A stretch of DNA of 20,010 nucleotides from Thermoplasmatota archaeon (GTDB lineage: Archaea; Thermoplasmatota; Thermoplasmata; RBG-16-68-12; JAJISG01), in assembly GCA_022848835.1 (NCBI GenBank), contig JAJISG010000205.1, forward strand, positions 1-20,010, given 5' to 3'. Positions 13,461-20,010 of the stretch are shown one piece after another (position 1 is the first letter of the stretch; every line of letters begins with the position of its first letter). The notes beneath the pieces were generated by a model. That model was not told the origin of the DNA and did no database searches. It saw nothing but the letters and a program-made list of their open reading frames with translations. The position numbers and the translations under genes are program-made.

Positions 13461-13514
13461 GTTGGGCCTTTAAATGCTTTGTCTGGCAAAGCCGCCTGAA
13501 GTCCCAGGCCCAAC
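13461..13514. repeat. Nested inverted repeats between glyA and the coiled-coil gene
   Basis: Outer arms GTTGGGCCT (13461-13469) and AGGCCCAAC (13506-13514) are a perfect 9-bp inverted repeat. Inside is a second perfect one, GCTTTG (13476-13481) and CAAAGC (13487-13492), with a 5-base loop. The left side overlaps the TATA-like box of the coiled-coil gene. It could end glyA transcription or form part of a longer RNA. The rest of the 13449-13638 gap shows no gene. Confidence 0.5.
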
Positions 13515-13638
13515 TCATTGCTGGATAGTGCAGCCTCCACGAAAAGCCGTCTCATCTGAACCTGCAGCGCTTGGTAAGGTGACGACTGCAGCCTGAACGA
13601 TACGCGGGAGAAGATGTCGTTCGAGAAGGTTCGGAACC

Positions 13639-14922
13639 TCAGTCTGCTACCAGCACGTAGCGTTTGTAGGCCTCCTCCATCTCGTTGAAGCAGTACTGGA
13701 TCGTGTTGAAGCCGGCCCTCAAAGACGCTACCTCCCTCGCTACCCTGTCCGGGTCCTCCTTCTTCGTAGCTACCCTGTATATGAGGTCACCCACTTCCTC
13801 CATCTCCGACTCTCTCATCCCCAACCTTGTCAGCTCCTGGCTGCCAAGGCGAATGCCACTGGGGGATATGGGACTCTTATCCTTGGGGAGTAGGTTCTTG
13901 TTGGTGATGATGTTCGCTTTCTCCAGGTCCAGGGCTACCTGAGCCCCCCCACCCTCCAAGGAGACGTCCACGGCTATGGTGTGGGACTCAGTGAATCCCA
14001 GCTGCTCGCCAAGGACCTTCATTCCTCTCTCGTGGAGGGCCTGACCAAGAGTCCTGGCGTTGTTAACCACCTGGTCAGCGTACTTCCTGCCGAAGACCTC
14101 AAACTCCGCCAGGGTGATTCCCAGAGCCGCCATGGCGTGGAGATGGTGATTGCTCACAACTCCTGGAAACACTCCTCGAAGAAGCCTCTTCTTCATCTTC
14201 TCATCCCGCGGATTCGCCAGGAGAACTCCGTGTTGAGGCCCAGGCAGTGTCTTGTGGGTGCTACCAGAGATTATCTCCGCCCCCTCCCTCAAGGGATCCT
14301 GGAATCTGCCACCTGCTATGAGGCCCAGGACGTGTGCTGCGTCGTACCAAACGTAACATCCCACTTCTTGAAAGGCGTCTTGGAGCTCCTTGAGGGGAGT
14401 GGGAAATAGGAAGACTGACTGGCCGAAAAGGGCCACCTTCGGTTTCACCTGTCTGATGAGTCTAGCAGATCCATCCACATCGATGGTCATGTTCTCCTCG
14501 TCCCACGGATAGGCGACAGTGTTAACGCCCCTCACACCCACTGCTCCGAATCTGGCAGTGCTGATGTGGGCACCATCTGAGAGAGCGACGGTGGTGATGA
14601 TGTCCCCCGGTTTTGTGAGGGCGAAGAGGACAGCCAGGTTGGCCACGGTTCCGGATGTAGGTCGGGGATCCGCAAGGTCACACCCAAAAATCCTCTTCAG
14701 CATCTTCGTGATGAGAATTTCGACCTCATCCACGTATGTGTTGCCCTGGTAGTAGCGCTTCCCCGGGAGCCCCTCGGCATATCGGTGTCCGAAGTCGGAC
14801 AGGTACATCTCCATGGATAGGGGGCTCATGAGATTCTCGGAGGCGATCAAACACAGGGACTTCTGAAACCAGGCATGGTGTTTGTCTACGGAATCGGTAA
14901 TGGCCTCAGCGTCTGCGTTCAT
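13639..14922 (-). CDS. glyA: Serine hydroxymethyltransferase
   Basis: A PLP enzyme that converts serine to glycine and passes the one-carbon unit to tetrahydrofolate or, in many archaea, tetrahydromethanopterin. The 427-residue length fits. The PLP lysine is K224 in GSTHKTLPGP, and D194 in WYDAAHVLGL contacts the pyridine nitrogen. Other family words are SENLMSP (28-34), GLPGKRYYQGN (51-61) and RPTSGTVAN (87-95). The fold type I aminotransferase-like domain is complete. ATG 14922 is supported by the TATA-like box at 14953-14958 about 31 bp away, giving a nearly leaderless mRNA. It is divergent to the uracil-DNA glycosylase and shares that box. The pterin used cannot be told from the sequence. 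Confidence 0.95.
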   Translation of the reverse strand: MNADAEAITDSVDKHHAWFQKSLCLIASENLMSPLSMEMYLSDFGHRYAEGLPGKRYYQGNTYVDEVEILITKMLKRIFGCDLADPRPTSGTVANLAVLFALTKPGDIITTVALSDGAHISTARFGAVGVRGVNTVAYPWDEENMTIDVDGSARLIRQVKPKVALFGQSVFLFPTPLKELQDAFQEVGCYVWYDAAHVLGLIAGGRFQDPLREGAEIISGSTHKTLPGPQHGVLLANPRDEKMKKRLLRGVFPGVVSNHHLHAMAALGITLAEFEVFGRKYADQVVNNARTLGQALHERGMKVLGEQLGFTESHTIAVDVSLEGGGAQVALDLEKANIITNKNLLPKDKSPISPSGIRLGSQELTRLGMRESEMEEVGDLIYRVATKKEDPDRVAREVASLRAGFNTIQYCFNEMEEAYKRYVLVAD

Positions 14923-14949
14923 TGACTCACGCGGCTGGTAAGGAGGCCG

Positions 14950-14960
14950 GGGTTATAAGT
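14950..14960. promoter_or_regulatory. Shared bidirectional TATA box
   Basis: GGTTATAAGT contains the palindrome TTATAA (14953-14958), which reads as a TATA box on both strands. Its centre (14955.5) is almost exactly midway between the divergent starts of glyA (14922) and the glycosylase (14987). No other TATA-like stretch lies in the 64-bp gap. The distances, about 32-33 bp, suit short-leader transcripts in both directions. Confidence 0.6.
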
Positions 14961-14986
14961 CTCCAATGGGCTGAGACCTCTTAGGG

Positions 14987-15736
14987 GTGAGTCTCCCTAC
15001 TGGCAAGAAGGCTTTTGTGCTTGGACGGCCCTGGGCGGATGTGGGCCGATCCAGGGAACTCCTGGAGCTGCGAGAGACCATCATAGCCTGTAGAATGTGC
15101 CCCCGCATGGTGGAGCTCAGGGAGAAGGTCGCCAGGGAGAAGCGGAGGGCCTTCATGGACTGGACCTATTGGGGTCGTCCCGTTCCAGGCTTTGGGGATC
15201 CCAAGGCGCAGCTCGTCATCATTGGTCTGGCTCCTGCAGCTCATGGTGGAAACCGCACCGGGAGGGTCTTCACGGGAGACCCTAGCGCCGCCTTTCTCAT
15301 GAAGTGCCTGCATGAGGCGGGATTCGCCAACCAACCCATCTCAGAGAGCCGGGACGATGGCCTCCGCCTTCGGAACGCTTATATGACGGCCGCGGTCCGG
15401 TGTGTTCCGCCTGAAAACAGGCCGACCTCCCAGGAGGTCAGGGAGTGTGCACCCTACCTCTGGAGGGAGCTGTACATCCTCCAACCTCGGGCGTTATTGG
15501 CATTGGGTCGCCTAGCCTTCGACGCCGCTATGGCCTACCTGGGGAGGAGCTACACAATACGGAAGCGGGAGGCGACCTTTCGTCACGGCGCTTTCTATCC
15601 CTTCCCTCGAGGTGCCCCGACCCTGTTCGTATCTTATCACCCAAGCCCCCGCAACACCCAGACGGGCCTGTTGACCCGAGAGTCGTTCCAAGATATCTTG
15701 AGCCGCATTGGCCTGTGGCTCGAAAAAGAGCGCTAG
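14987..15736 (+). CDS. Uracil-DNA glycosylase, family 5 (UDGb)
   Basis: This enzyme removes uracil, and in family 5 also hypoxanthine and other deaminated bases, from DNA. Motif A reads GLAPAAHGGNRTGRVFTGD (80-98), the family 5 signature in which the usual catalytic Asp or Asn is replaced. The second motif is SYHPSPRNTQTG (216-227) with His218. Four cysteines (C35, C38, C139, C154) bind the 4Fe-4S cluster of this group. The 249-residue length is normal. The start GTG 14987 fits the shared TATA box; GTG at 15017 is the next in-frame option. Family 5 is common in thermophilic archaea and bacteria. It is not part of an obvious repair operon here. Confidence 0.93.
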   Translation: MSLPTGKKAFVLGRPWADVGRSRELLELRETIIACRMCPRMVELREKVAREKRRAFMDWTYWGRPVPGFGDPKAQLVIIGLAPAAHGGNRTGRVFTGDPSAAFLMKCLHEAGFANQPISESRDDGLRLRNAYMTAAVRCVPPENRPTSQEVRECAPYLWRELYILQPRALLALGRLAFDAAMAYLGRSYTIRKREATFRHGAFYPFPRGAPTLFVSYHPSPRNTQTGLLTRESFQDILSRIGLWLEKER

Positions 15737-15764
15737 ATGACTGAACAGCATCAGAAGCTGCCAA

Positions 15765-15801
15765 CATCTTTATTCGAGCTGTCGGCTTGCTCTTCCGGAG
15801 G
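15765..15801 (+). promoter_or_regulatory. Promoter and ribosome-binding site of the transporter gene
   Basis: A TATA-like CATCTTTATT (15765-15774) is followed by GGAGG at 15797-15801. TTG 15808 lies 6 bases after GGAGG, the best supported start for the next gene. Confidence 0.5.
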
Positions 15802-15807
15802 CGATCC

Positions 15808-17148
15808 TTGCCCGAAACATATGTGATGGCGATATTCGCTGCAGTCATGATTCTCACATATATTGGCATCGCCTATGAGCGGATTCACAAGACCACGGCT
15901 GCTCTTCTTGGAGCAGGAACTGCCATCCTACTAGGCGTCTCCCTTGGGTTGTTCCCTTATGGTACTGTGTATGACGTGCTCAAGGACGACCTCAATATCA
16001 TTGGGGTCATCGTGGGCACGGGGATCTTGGTCGGTATCACTTCCCGGTCGGGTCTCTTCCAGTTCATAGGGATCAAGATTGTAAAGGCCACTGGGGGAGA
16101 CAAGATTCGCCTCTTCCTGTACCTGAACCTCCTGACCTTCGTCTTCGTTAGCTTCCTCACTATCGTCCCGTCGATGCTCATCATCGTCTCCCTTACCCTC
16201 GTGGCCTGTCGGGTCTTGGAGTACGACCCGAAGCCCTATCTGATTAGCGAGGCCATAGTCGCCAACTCGGGGGCACTGACCACCTACGCCAGCAGTCTGC
16301 CGAACCTCATCATCGGTACCGCAGCCGGCATACCATATGTCCAATTCCTCCTGGTCTCTGCCCCTTTCGCCTTCATCAGTTTCGCCTTGGCTTATGGCCT
16401 CCTGCGTTTCTTCCTACGTCGAGACCTCGGGCAGAAACCCTCCACCACGAGCCTACAGGAAATGCGAGAGAGGGTGGAGAGGTTCGATGAGTGGAGCGTG
16501 GTGAGGGACAGGACCTTCTTCCGTCGGTCCGGAGTCATCCTACTGGGCACTATCGTTGGCTTCGCTGTTGCCCCGCAGTTCGGTATCGGGCTGGACTTCG
16601 TTGCACTGATGGGAGCAACGGCTGCGCTTCTCCTGTCGGGAATAGACACTGACAAGGCTATTAAACAGGTCAACTGGGCGATAGTCCTCTTCTTCGTGGG
16701 GCTCTTCACAATCATCGCTGCAGTGGAGGCGTCTGGATTGCTGGAGGTGGTCGCCCTAGCGATCACAGATCTCACGGGTGGGGGTCCCATGGCAACCCAG
16801 GGTGTCATCCTATGGTTCTCCGCAGGGGCCTCTGGCTTTGTGGACAACATCCCAGTATCCGCCACGATGATCCCGATAGTATCGACGATGGGGCAGGCAG
16901 GCCTGAGCATGGACCCCCTGTGGTGGAGCGTTATCATCGGGTCCAATCTGGGCGGAAGCATTACGCCCATCGGAAGCATCAGCTGTGTCATTGCCCTCCA
17001 TTCCCTGGAGACTGAGGCCGACACCCGTGTCTCATGGCCTGAGTTCATCAAGATAGGCGGAATCATAGTAGCGGTCCAGATGGTGGTCGCGACCGCGTAC
17101 CTTTTCCTGCTTAGTACCTTCAACATGATACCTACCATACCAGGGTGA
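15808..17148 (+). CDS. ArsB/NhaD-superfamily ion transporter
   Basis: An integral membrane protein of about 446 residues with 10-12 hydrophobic helices. It belongs to the ion transporter superfamily that includes NhaD Na+/H+ antiporters, arsenite pumps and citrate or dicarboxylate carriers. Two re-entrant-type motifs are visible: ANSGALTTYASSLPNLIIGT in the first half and SGFVDNIPVSATMIPIVS then GSNLGGSITPIGS in the second. These repeats bind the substrate in the family. The substrate could be sodium, an anion or a carboxylate. TTG 15808 is chosen because GGAGG precedes it by 6 bases; TTG 15787 and ATG 15826 are alternatives. The USP gene begins 4 bases after its stop, so the pair is surely co-translated. 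Confidence 0.85.
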   Translation: MPETYVMAIFAAVMILTYIGIAYERIHKTTAALLGAGTAILLGVSLGLFPYGTVYDVLKDDLNIIGVIVGTGILVGITSRSGLFQFIGIKIVKATGGDKIRLFLYLNLLTFVFVSFLTIVPSMLIIVSLTLVACRVLEYDPKPYLISEAIVANSGALTTYASSLPNLIIGTAAGIPYVQFLLVSAPFAFISFALAYGLLRFFLRRDLGQKPSTTSLQEMRERVERFDEWSVVRDRTFFRRSGVILLGTIVGFAVAPQFGIGLDFVALMGATAALLLSGIDTDKAIKQVNWAIVLFFVGLFTIIAAVEASGLLEVVALAITDLTGGGPMATQGVILWFSAGASGFVDNIPVSATMIPIVSTMGQAGLSMDPLWWSVIIGSNLGGSITPIGSISCVIALHSLETEADTRVSWPEFIKIGGIIVAVQMVVATAYLFLLSTFNMIPTIPG

Positions 17149-17152
17149 AGAG

Positions 17153-18097
17153 ATGGAGCTGGGAAAGCGGGACGTGGAGAAGATTGTGGAGGAGCAGGTA
17201 GAGGCCTTTGAGGAGGCCCTTCTCGAACGCGTGAGGCTCGTGGAGCCCACCCCTAGGACCATCCTCCTCGCTCTAGACCACTCCGATCAGGACTCGATGG
17301 CGACAAGTTTGGGGGCGGAGATCGGCCGCAGGCACAATGCCGTCATCGCCGTCACTGGTGGCTTCCCCGATGAGATGGAGGAGGAGGCCAGGAGCTATCT
17401 GTCCGAGGCTAGCCACCGCCTCAGGGAGGAGGGGATAGATGCCAGGACGCTCTGGGCGCCGGAGAAGAAGTCCTTCGACAAGATTCTGTGGGCCCAGAGG
17501 GAATCCGGGGCGGACATACTGATCCTTCCGGCCCCGTACTTCAGGGATATTGAGACTCTCGGCGAGGATAGCATTGGCACGAATCTGGATGTTATCTTGG
17601 CACGATCGCCGATTCCAGTCCTCGTCATTAGAAATCCAGGCCCTGAGCCTGAAGAGGTGCTGGACCGTATCCATCTGGCGATTTTTGACCACACGCCTCC
17701 GAGCCAGGCATCTGCCGAGTGGGCCATCCTCTTGGCAGGAGGGGGCCGCATGGACGTCCTCGCCCTCGTGGAGGAGGAGTTGGTGGAGATGATGGAAGAG
17801 GCCCTCGTCTCCGAGGGGATCACGGAGGAGGATCTCGAGGAGGGGCTCATTCGCAGTCTGGTGCCTCTCGTATCCGCTGTACTCCGCCGATGCGACGATG
17901 CGGATATCCCGTGCGATGTGGACTACGTGACGGCGGACCTGGTGGATACGATCACCAGGCGGGCGGGAAGGAGGCGGGGGATGATCGTCCTCAGGGGATA
18001 TGAGGCTCGCGACAGACCTGGGGAGAAGGTCGCCCGAGAGGTCATCCTGCGCTCTAGGGCACCAGTCATGGTCGTGAAGGAACCCACCAGGTCGTAG
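17153..18097 (+). CDS. Tandem universal stress protein (USP) domain protein
   Basis: A 314-residue soluble protein with two USP-like halves. The first (about 33-158) has the strand RTILLALDHSDQDS, the long middle with GADILILPAP, and the end SPIPVLVIRN. The second (about 168-312) has IHLAIFDHTPPSQAS, GMIVLRGY and RAPVMVVKE. The ATP-binding glycine pattern G-x2-G-x9-G is not clear in either half, so nucleotide binding is uncertain. An N-terminal acidic helix (1-30) precedes. It follows the transporter by 4 bp, and USP proteins are often encoded beside transporters, where they may act as a cytoplasmic gate or sensor. Its 3' end is only 19 bp from the convergent mat gene. Confidence 0.82.
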   Translation: MELGKRDVEKIVEEQVEAFEEALLERVRLVEPTPRTILLALDHSDQDSMATSLGAEIGRRHNAVIAVTGGFPDEMEEEARSYLSEASHRLREEGIDARTLWAPEKKSFDKILWAQRESGADILILPAPYFRDIETLGEDSIGTNLDVILARSPIPVLVIRNPGPEPEEVLDRIHLAIFDHTPPSQASAEWAILLAGGGRMDVLALVEEELVEMMEEALVSEGITEEDLEEGLIRSLVPLVSAVLRRCDDADIPCDVDYVTADLVDTITRRAGRRRGMIVLRGYEARDRPGEKVAREVILRSRAPVMVVKEPTRS

Positions 18098-18116
18098 ACT
18101 CCTGCCTGGAAGAGCC

Positions 18117-19343
18117 CTAGAAGACGGTAATCTCCCCCTCCACAAGTCTGAGTGTGAGATCGGAGATGCGCCTCAGCCCTTCGTCTATGATGGCGTCAAC
18201 CTCAGCCTTCACCCTAGACAGGGGTACGCCCTTGGCCATGATGAGCTGTGACGTGGCCGCCTGAGGGTAGTCGATGGGCTTGCCTATCTGGGACACGATT
18301 CGCATATGTACCTCTTGAATGTCTCCTTGCCCCATGTCAAATATCCTTTCCGCTAGCTCCCTGGACAGGACGTTGTACAGCTTTCCCACGTGAGTGACGG
18401 GGTTCTTTCCGGCACACGCCTCCAGGCTCATCGGCCTGCACGGCGTTATCAGTCCGTTGGCCCTGTTCCCTCTCCCCACGGAACCATCATCACCATTCTC
18501 CATGGAGAGACCCGTGACGGTCAAGTAGAACACGTCCTGGTCGTAGTCGTCCCCAGTGTTGATGTCCACCTTCACGTTCCTCTTCGCATGCTTGGCGCTA
18601 AGGTCGAGAATCTCGTCTTGGAGTTGCTCGATAACGCTTACGTAGTGGCTCTTATCCGGGATGAACCGATCCACCATGGCAGCCGCTATGGTGAGCCTGA
18701 TGTTGTTCTCTCGGCGAACGCCCATTACCTTTATGTCGTGGCCAACCTCCGGGAGGTCGGACTTCAGGGGGCCATTTATGAATTTCTCTGTCTCGAGGAT
18801 GAGCCTTTCCGTCTCGCTCAGAGGGGCAAAGCTGACGCCGAATGATGTATCATTGGACAGGTGTTTCTGGGTGTCGTAGAGGGCCGTAAGGTCGTTGGAC
18901 CCCTTTCCGATCAAACAGTCGATGGTCACATCCGTATCAACTTCAAGGTGGGCACCCATCTTCCTGAGGTACTCCTTGGCGGCCTGCACCGCGCGACGGC
19001 CGACCGGGAAGCTATCACCGTTCGCGTCTACGGTGGCCCTTCCGACTAGGATGATCTTGGCCGGCTCCAATATATTGCCCCCTCCGAAGCGGGGATTGGA
19101 CTGGCCACCGACTATCTGAACCTCATCGGTGTTGTGATGGAGTATACGGCCAGACTCCTCCAAGTACATCTTACAGAGAGCCACAGAGACGGCCTCCGCA
19201 ATTGCGTCGGCCACGGTATCAGGATGGCCTACGCCCTTCCTCTCCACGATCTCGCTGAAATACATCTCGATGGGCGTATGTGTGAGTTCTTCGACGATGA
19301 TGTTTCTAGTCAGACCGAGGCCCCCAAAGATGGGCAAGAACAA
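18117..19343 (-). CDS. mat: S-adenosylmethionine synthetase, archaeal type
   Basis: This enzyme makes SAM from methionine and ATP. The chain is the archaeal form (AdoMet synthetase 2), quite unlike bacterial MetK, with [20 protein letters not shown] near residues 33-52, [31 protein letters not shown] and [12 protein letters not shown]. The length is normal (about 400). The start is uncertain: family members usually begin near RNIIVEEL, which is residue 13 of the longest frame. Candidates are TTG 19343, TTG 19337 and CTG 19313; only the last has a G-run (GGGGG) about 7 bases before it. It follows the RNase Z gene by 12 bp or more and may be co-transcribed with it. A TATA-like AAATATAAG lies on the RNase Z stop. 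Confidence 0.94.
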   Translation of the reverse strand: MFLPIFGGLGLTRNIIVEELTHTPIEMYFSEIVERKGVGHPDTVADAIAEAVSVALCKMYLEESGRILHHNTDEVQIVGGQSNPRFGGGNILEPAKIILVGRATVDANGDSFPVGRRAVQAAKEYLRKMGAHLEVDTDVTIDCLIGKGSNDLTALYDTQKHLSNDTSFGVSFAPLSETERLILETEKFINGPLKSDLPEVGHDIKVMGVRRENNIRLTIAAAMVDRFIPDKSHYVSVIEQLQDEILDLSAKHAKRNVKVDINTGDDYDQDVFYLTVTGLSMENGDDGSVGRGNRANGLITPCRPMSLEACAGKNPVTHVGKLYNVLSRELAERIFDMGQGDIQEVHMRIVSQIGKPIDYPQAATSQLIMAKGVPLSRVKAEVDAIIDEGLRRISDLTLRLVEGEITVF

Positions 19344-19354
19344 GGTTCGGGTTT

Positions 19355-19363
19355 CTTATATTT
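19355..19363 (-). promoter_or_regulatory. TATA-like box overlapping the RNase Z stop codon
   Basis: AAATATAAG on the minus strand includes the RNase Z stop TAA. A transcript starting 26 bp on would begin near 19333, after both TTG candidates for mat. If the box is used, mat must start downstream, for example at CTG 19313. Read-through from RNase Z would remove that constraint. Confidence 0.35.
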
Positions 19364-20010
19364 CTTTCTCCAGCCCAGCGTTCTCGCCATCCGGCATGGG
19401 AACTTCATATTCCATGAAGTCGTGGGCCACGTGAGACTCGGGGAAGATCTTCCGCGCCTCCTCTTCCATAGCCACCGGGTCGCCGTACCTTGGGCTGATG
19501 TGCGTCAGGAAAAGGAGCCTGGCCCCACACCTCTTGGCCATCTGGGCCGCCTGACGAGCCGAGGAGTGTCCGTACTCGTTGGCCTGGGCTTCCAAGGTGG
19601 ACTCCACCGTGGAGTCATGGATAAGGACATCACAGCCCTGAGCGAAGGACACAAGCTCCTCGTTGGGCCTTGTATCGGACGTGTACACCACCTTCTTCCC
19701 CCTCCTTGGAGGGCCGAGAACCAGGTCCGGCTTGATGACTTTCCCCTTCCAGAGCACCTCCTCACCCTTCTGCAGTTTGCGGTATAGAGGCCCTTGAGGA
19801 ATGCCAAGCTTCTTCGCCTTCTCGAGGTGGAACTTTCCCGGGCGCTCTTTCTCCTCAAGGCAGAACGTCAAGGTCGGGACTTGATGAAGGGAGCGCGCGG
19901 CCTTGATGTAGTACTCTCCGCAGTCCACCACTCCTCCAGGCTTCATGTCGTGGACAACCACCTCGAACGTGGCCTGGAAGAGGTTGATCTTCATGAGGGT
20001 CTTGACGGTC
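19356..20010 (-). CDS. rnz: RNase Z (tRNA 3' processing endonuclease), C-terminal part
   Basis: RNase Z cuts the 3' trailer from pre-tRNAs, needed here because the tRNA genes lack CCA. About 217 residues are in the window; the frame continues without a stop to the window edge, so the N-terminal half with the HxHxDH zinc motif is missing. Visible family features are the metal-binding D in VVYTSDTRPNEEL, H in YGHSSARQAA and H in LFLTHISPRY, plus IHDSTVES. ATG 19994 is only an internal methionine. It precedes mat on the same strand. Family assignment is firm because the DTRP and GHSSA motifs are distinctive for RNase Z among metallo-beta-lactamase proteins. Confidence 0.93.
   Translation of the reverse strand, partial: TVKTLMKINLFQATFEVVVHDMKPGGVVDCGEYYIKAARSLHQVPTLTFCLEEKERPGKFHLEKAKKLGIPQGPLYRKLQKGEEVLWKGKVIKPDLVLGPPRRGKKVVYTSDTRPNEELVSFAQGCDVLIHDSTVESTLEAQANEYGHSSARQAAQMAKRCGARLLFLTHISPRYGDPVAMEEEARKIFPESHVAHDFMEYEVPMPDGENAGLEKEI

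Noticed and set aside
16392..17138. 248-codon minus-strand frame opposite the transporter
   Set aside because: Antisense shadow; the plus strand encodes a coherent multi-helix transporter with superfamily motifs.
1..20010. CRISPR array, insertion sequence or prophage
   Set aside because: No regularly spaced repeats, transposase, integrase or phage structural genes were found on either strand.

Overview
This window looks archaeal, most probably from a member of the Thermoplasmatota (Euryarchaeota sensu lato) with a moderately GC-rich genome. The archaeal evidence is direct: PCNA sliding clamp, transcription factor S, archaeal-type SRP54, the archaeal form of S-adenosylmethionine synthetase, two intron-containing tRNA genes without encoded CCA, TATA-like boxes about 25-30 bp before starts, and a tRNA-Tyr with a C1-G72 pair. 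The Thermoplasmatota placement is an inference from gene content and is not proven. No mobile element, CRISPR array or phage gene was seen; this is mostly a chromosomal core region.

Layout. Positions 1-263 hold the 3' part of tRNA-Phe and a complete tRNA-Tyr, both interrupted in the anticodon loop. Then come, on the plus strand, a PflX-like radical SAM protein, an unknown three-helix membrane protein, transcription factor S and PCNA. A 0.5-kb convergent gap (3824-4331) with inverted repeats follows. From 9549 down to 4332 on the minus strand runs a tightly packed operon: fused ABC permease, two CysA/PotA-like ATPases and two DUF47 (PhoU-like) proteins, joined by overlapping stop and start codons. 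Divergent to it is an AbrB-PhoU protein. Next on the minus strand are SRP54, a COG1340-like coiled-coil protein and serine hydroxymethyltransferase. Plus-strand genes for a family 5 uracil-DNA glycosylase, an ArsB/NhaD-type transporter and a double-USP protein follow. The window closes with minus-strand archaeal SAM synthetase and the C-terminal part of RNase Z.

How genes work together. The ABC operon plus three PhoU-superfamily proteins form the most unusual block. It looks like an oxyanion (perhaps phosphate) importer with built-in PhoU-type regulators, but no substrate-binding protein is in the window. Serine hydroxymethyltransferase and SAM synthetase both belong to one-carbon metabolism but are in separate transcription units. 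The transporter and USP protein form a two-gene unit with a 4-nt gap. SRP54, PCNA, TFS, the glycosylase, tRNAs and RNase Z are information-processing genes.

The best candidates for something undescribed are the DUF47/ABC operon with its palindromic intergenic control region, a small structured RNA candidate at about 12430-12505 with its own TATA box and T-rich end, and the inverted-repeat-rich gap at 3824-4331.
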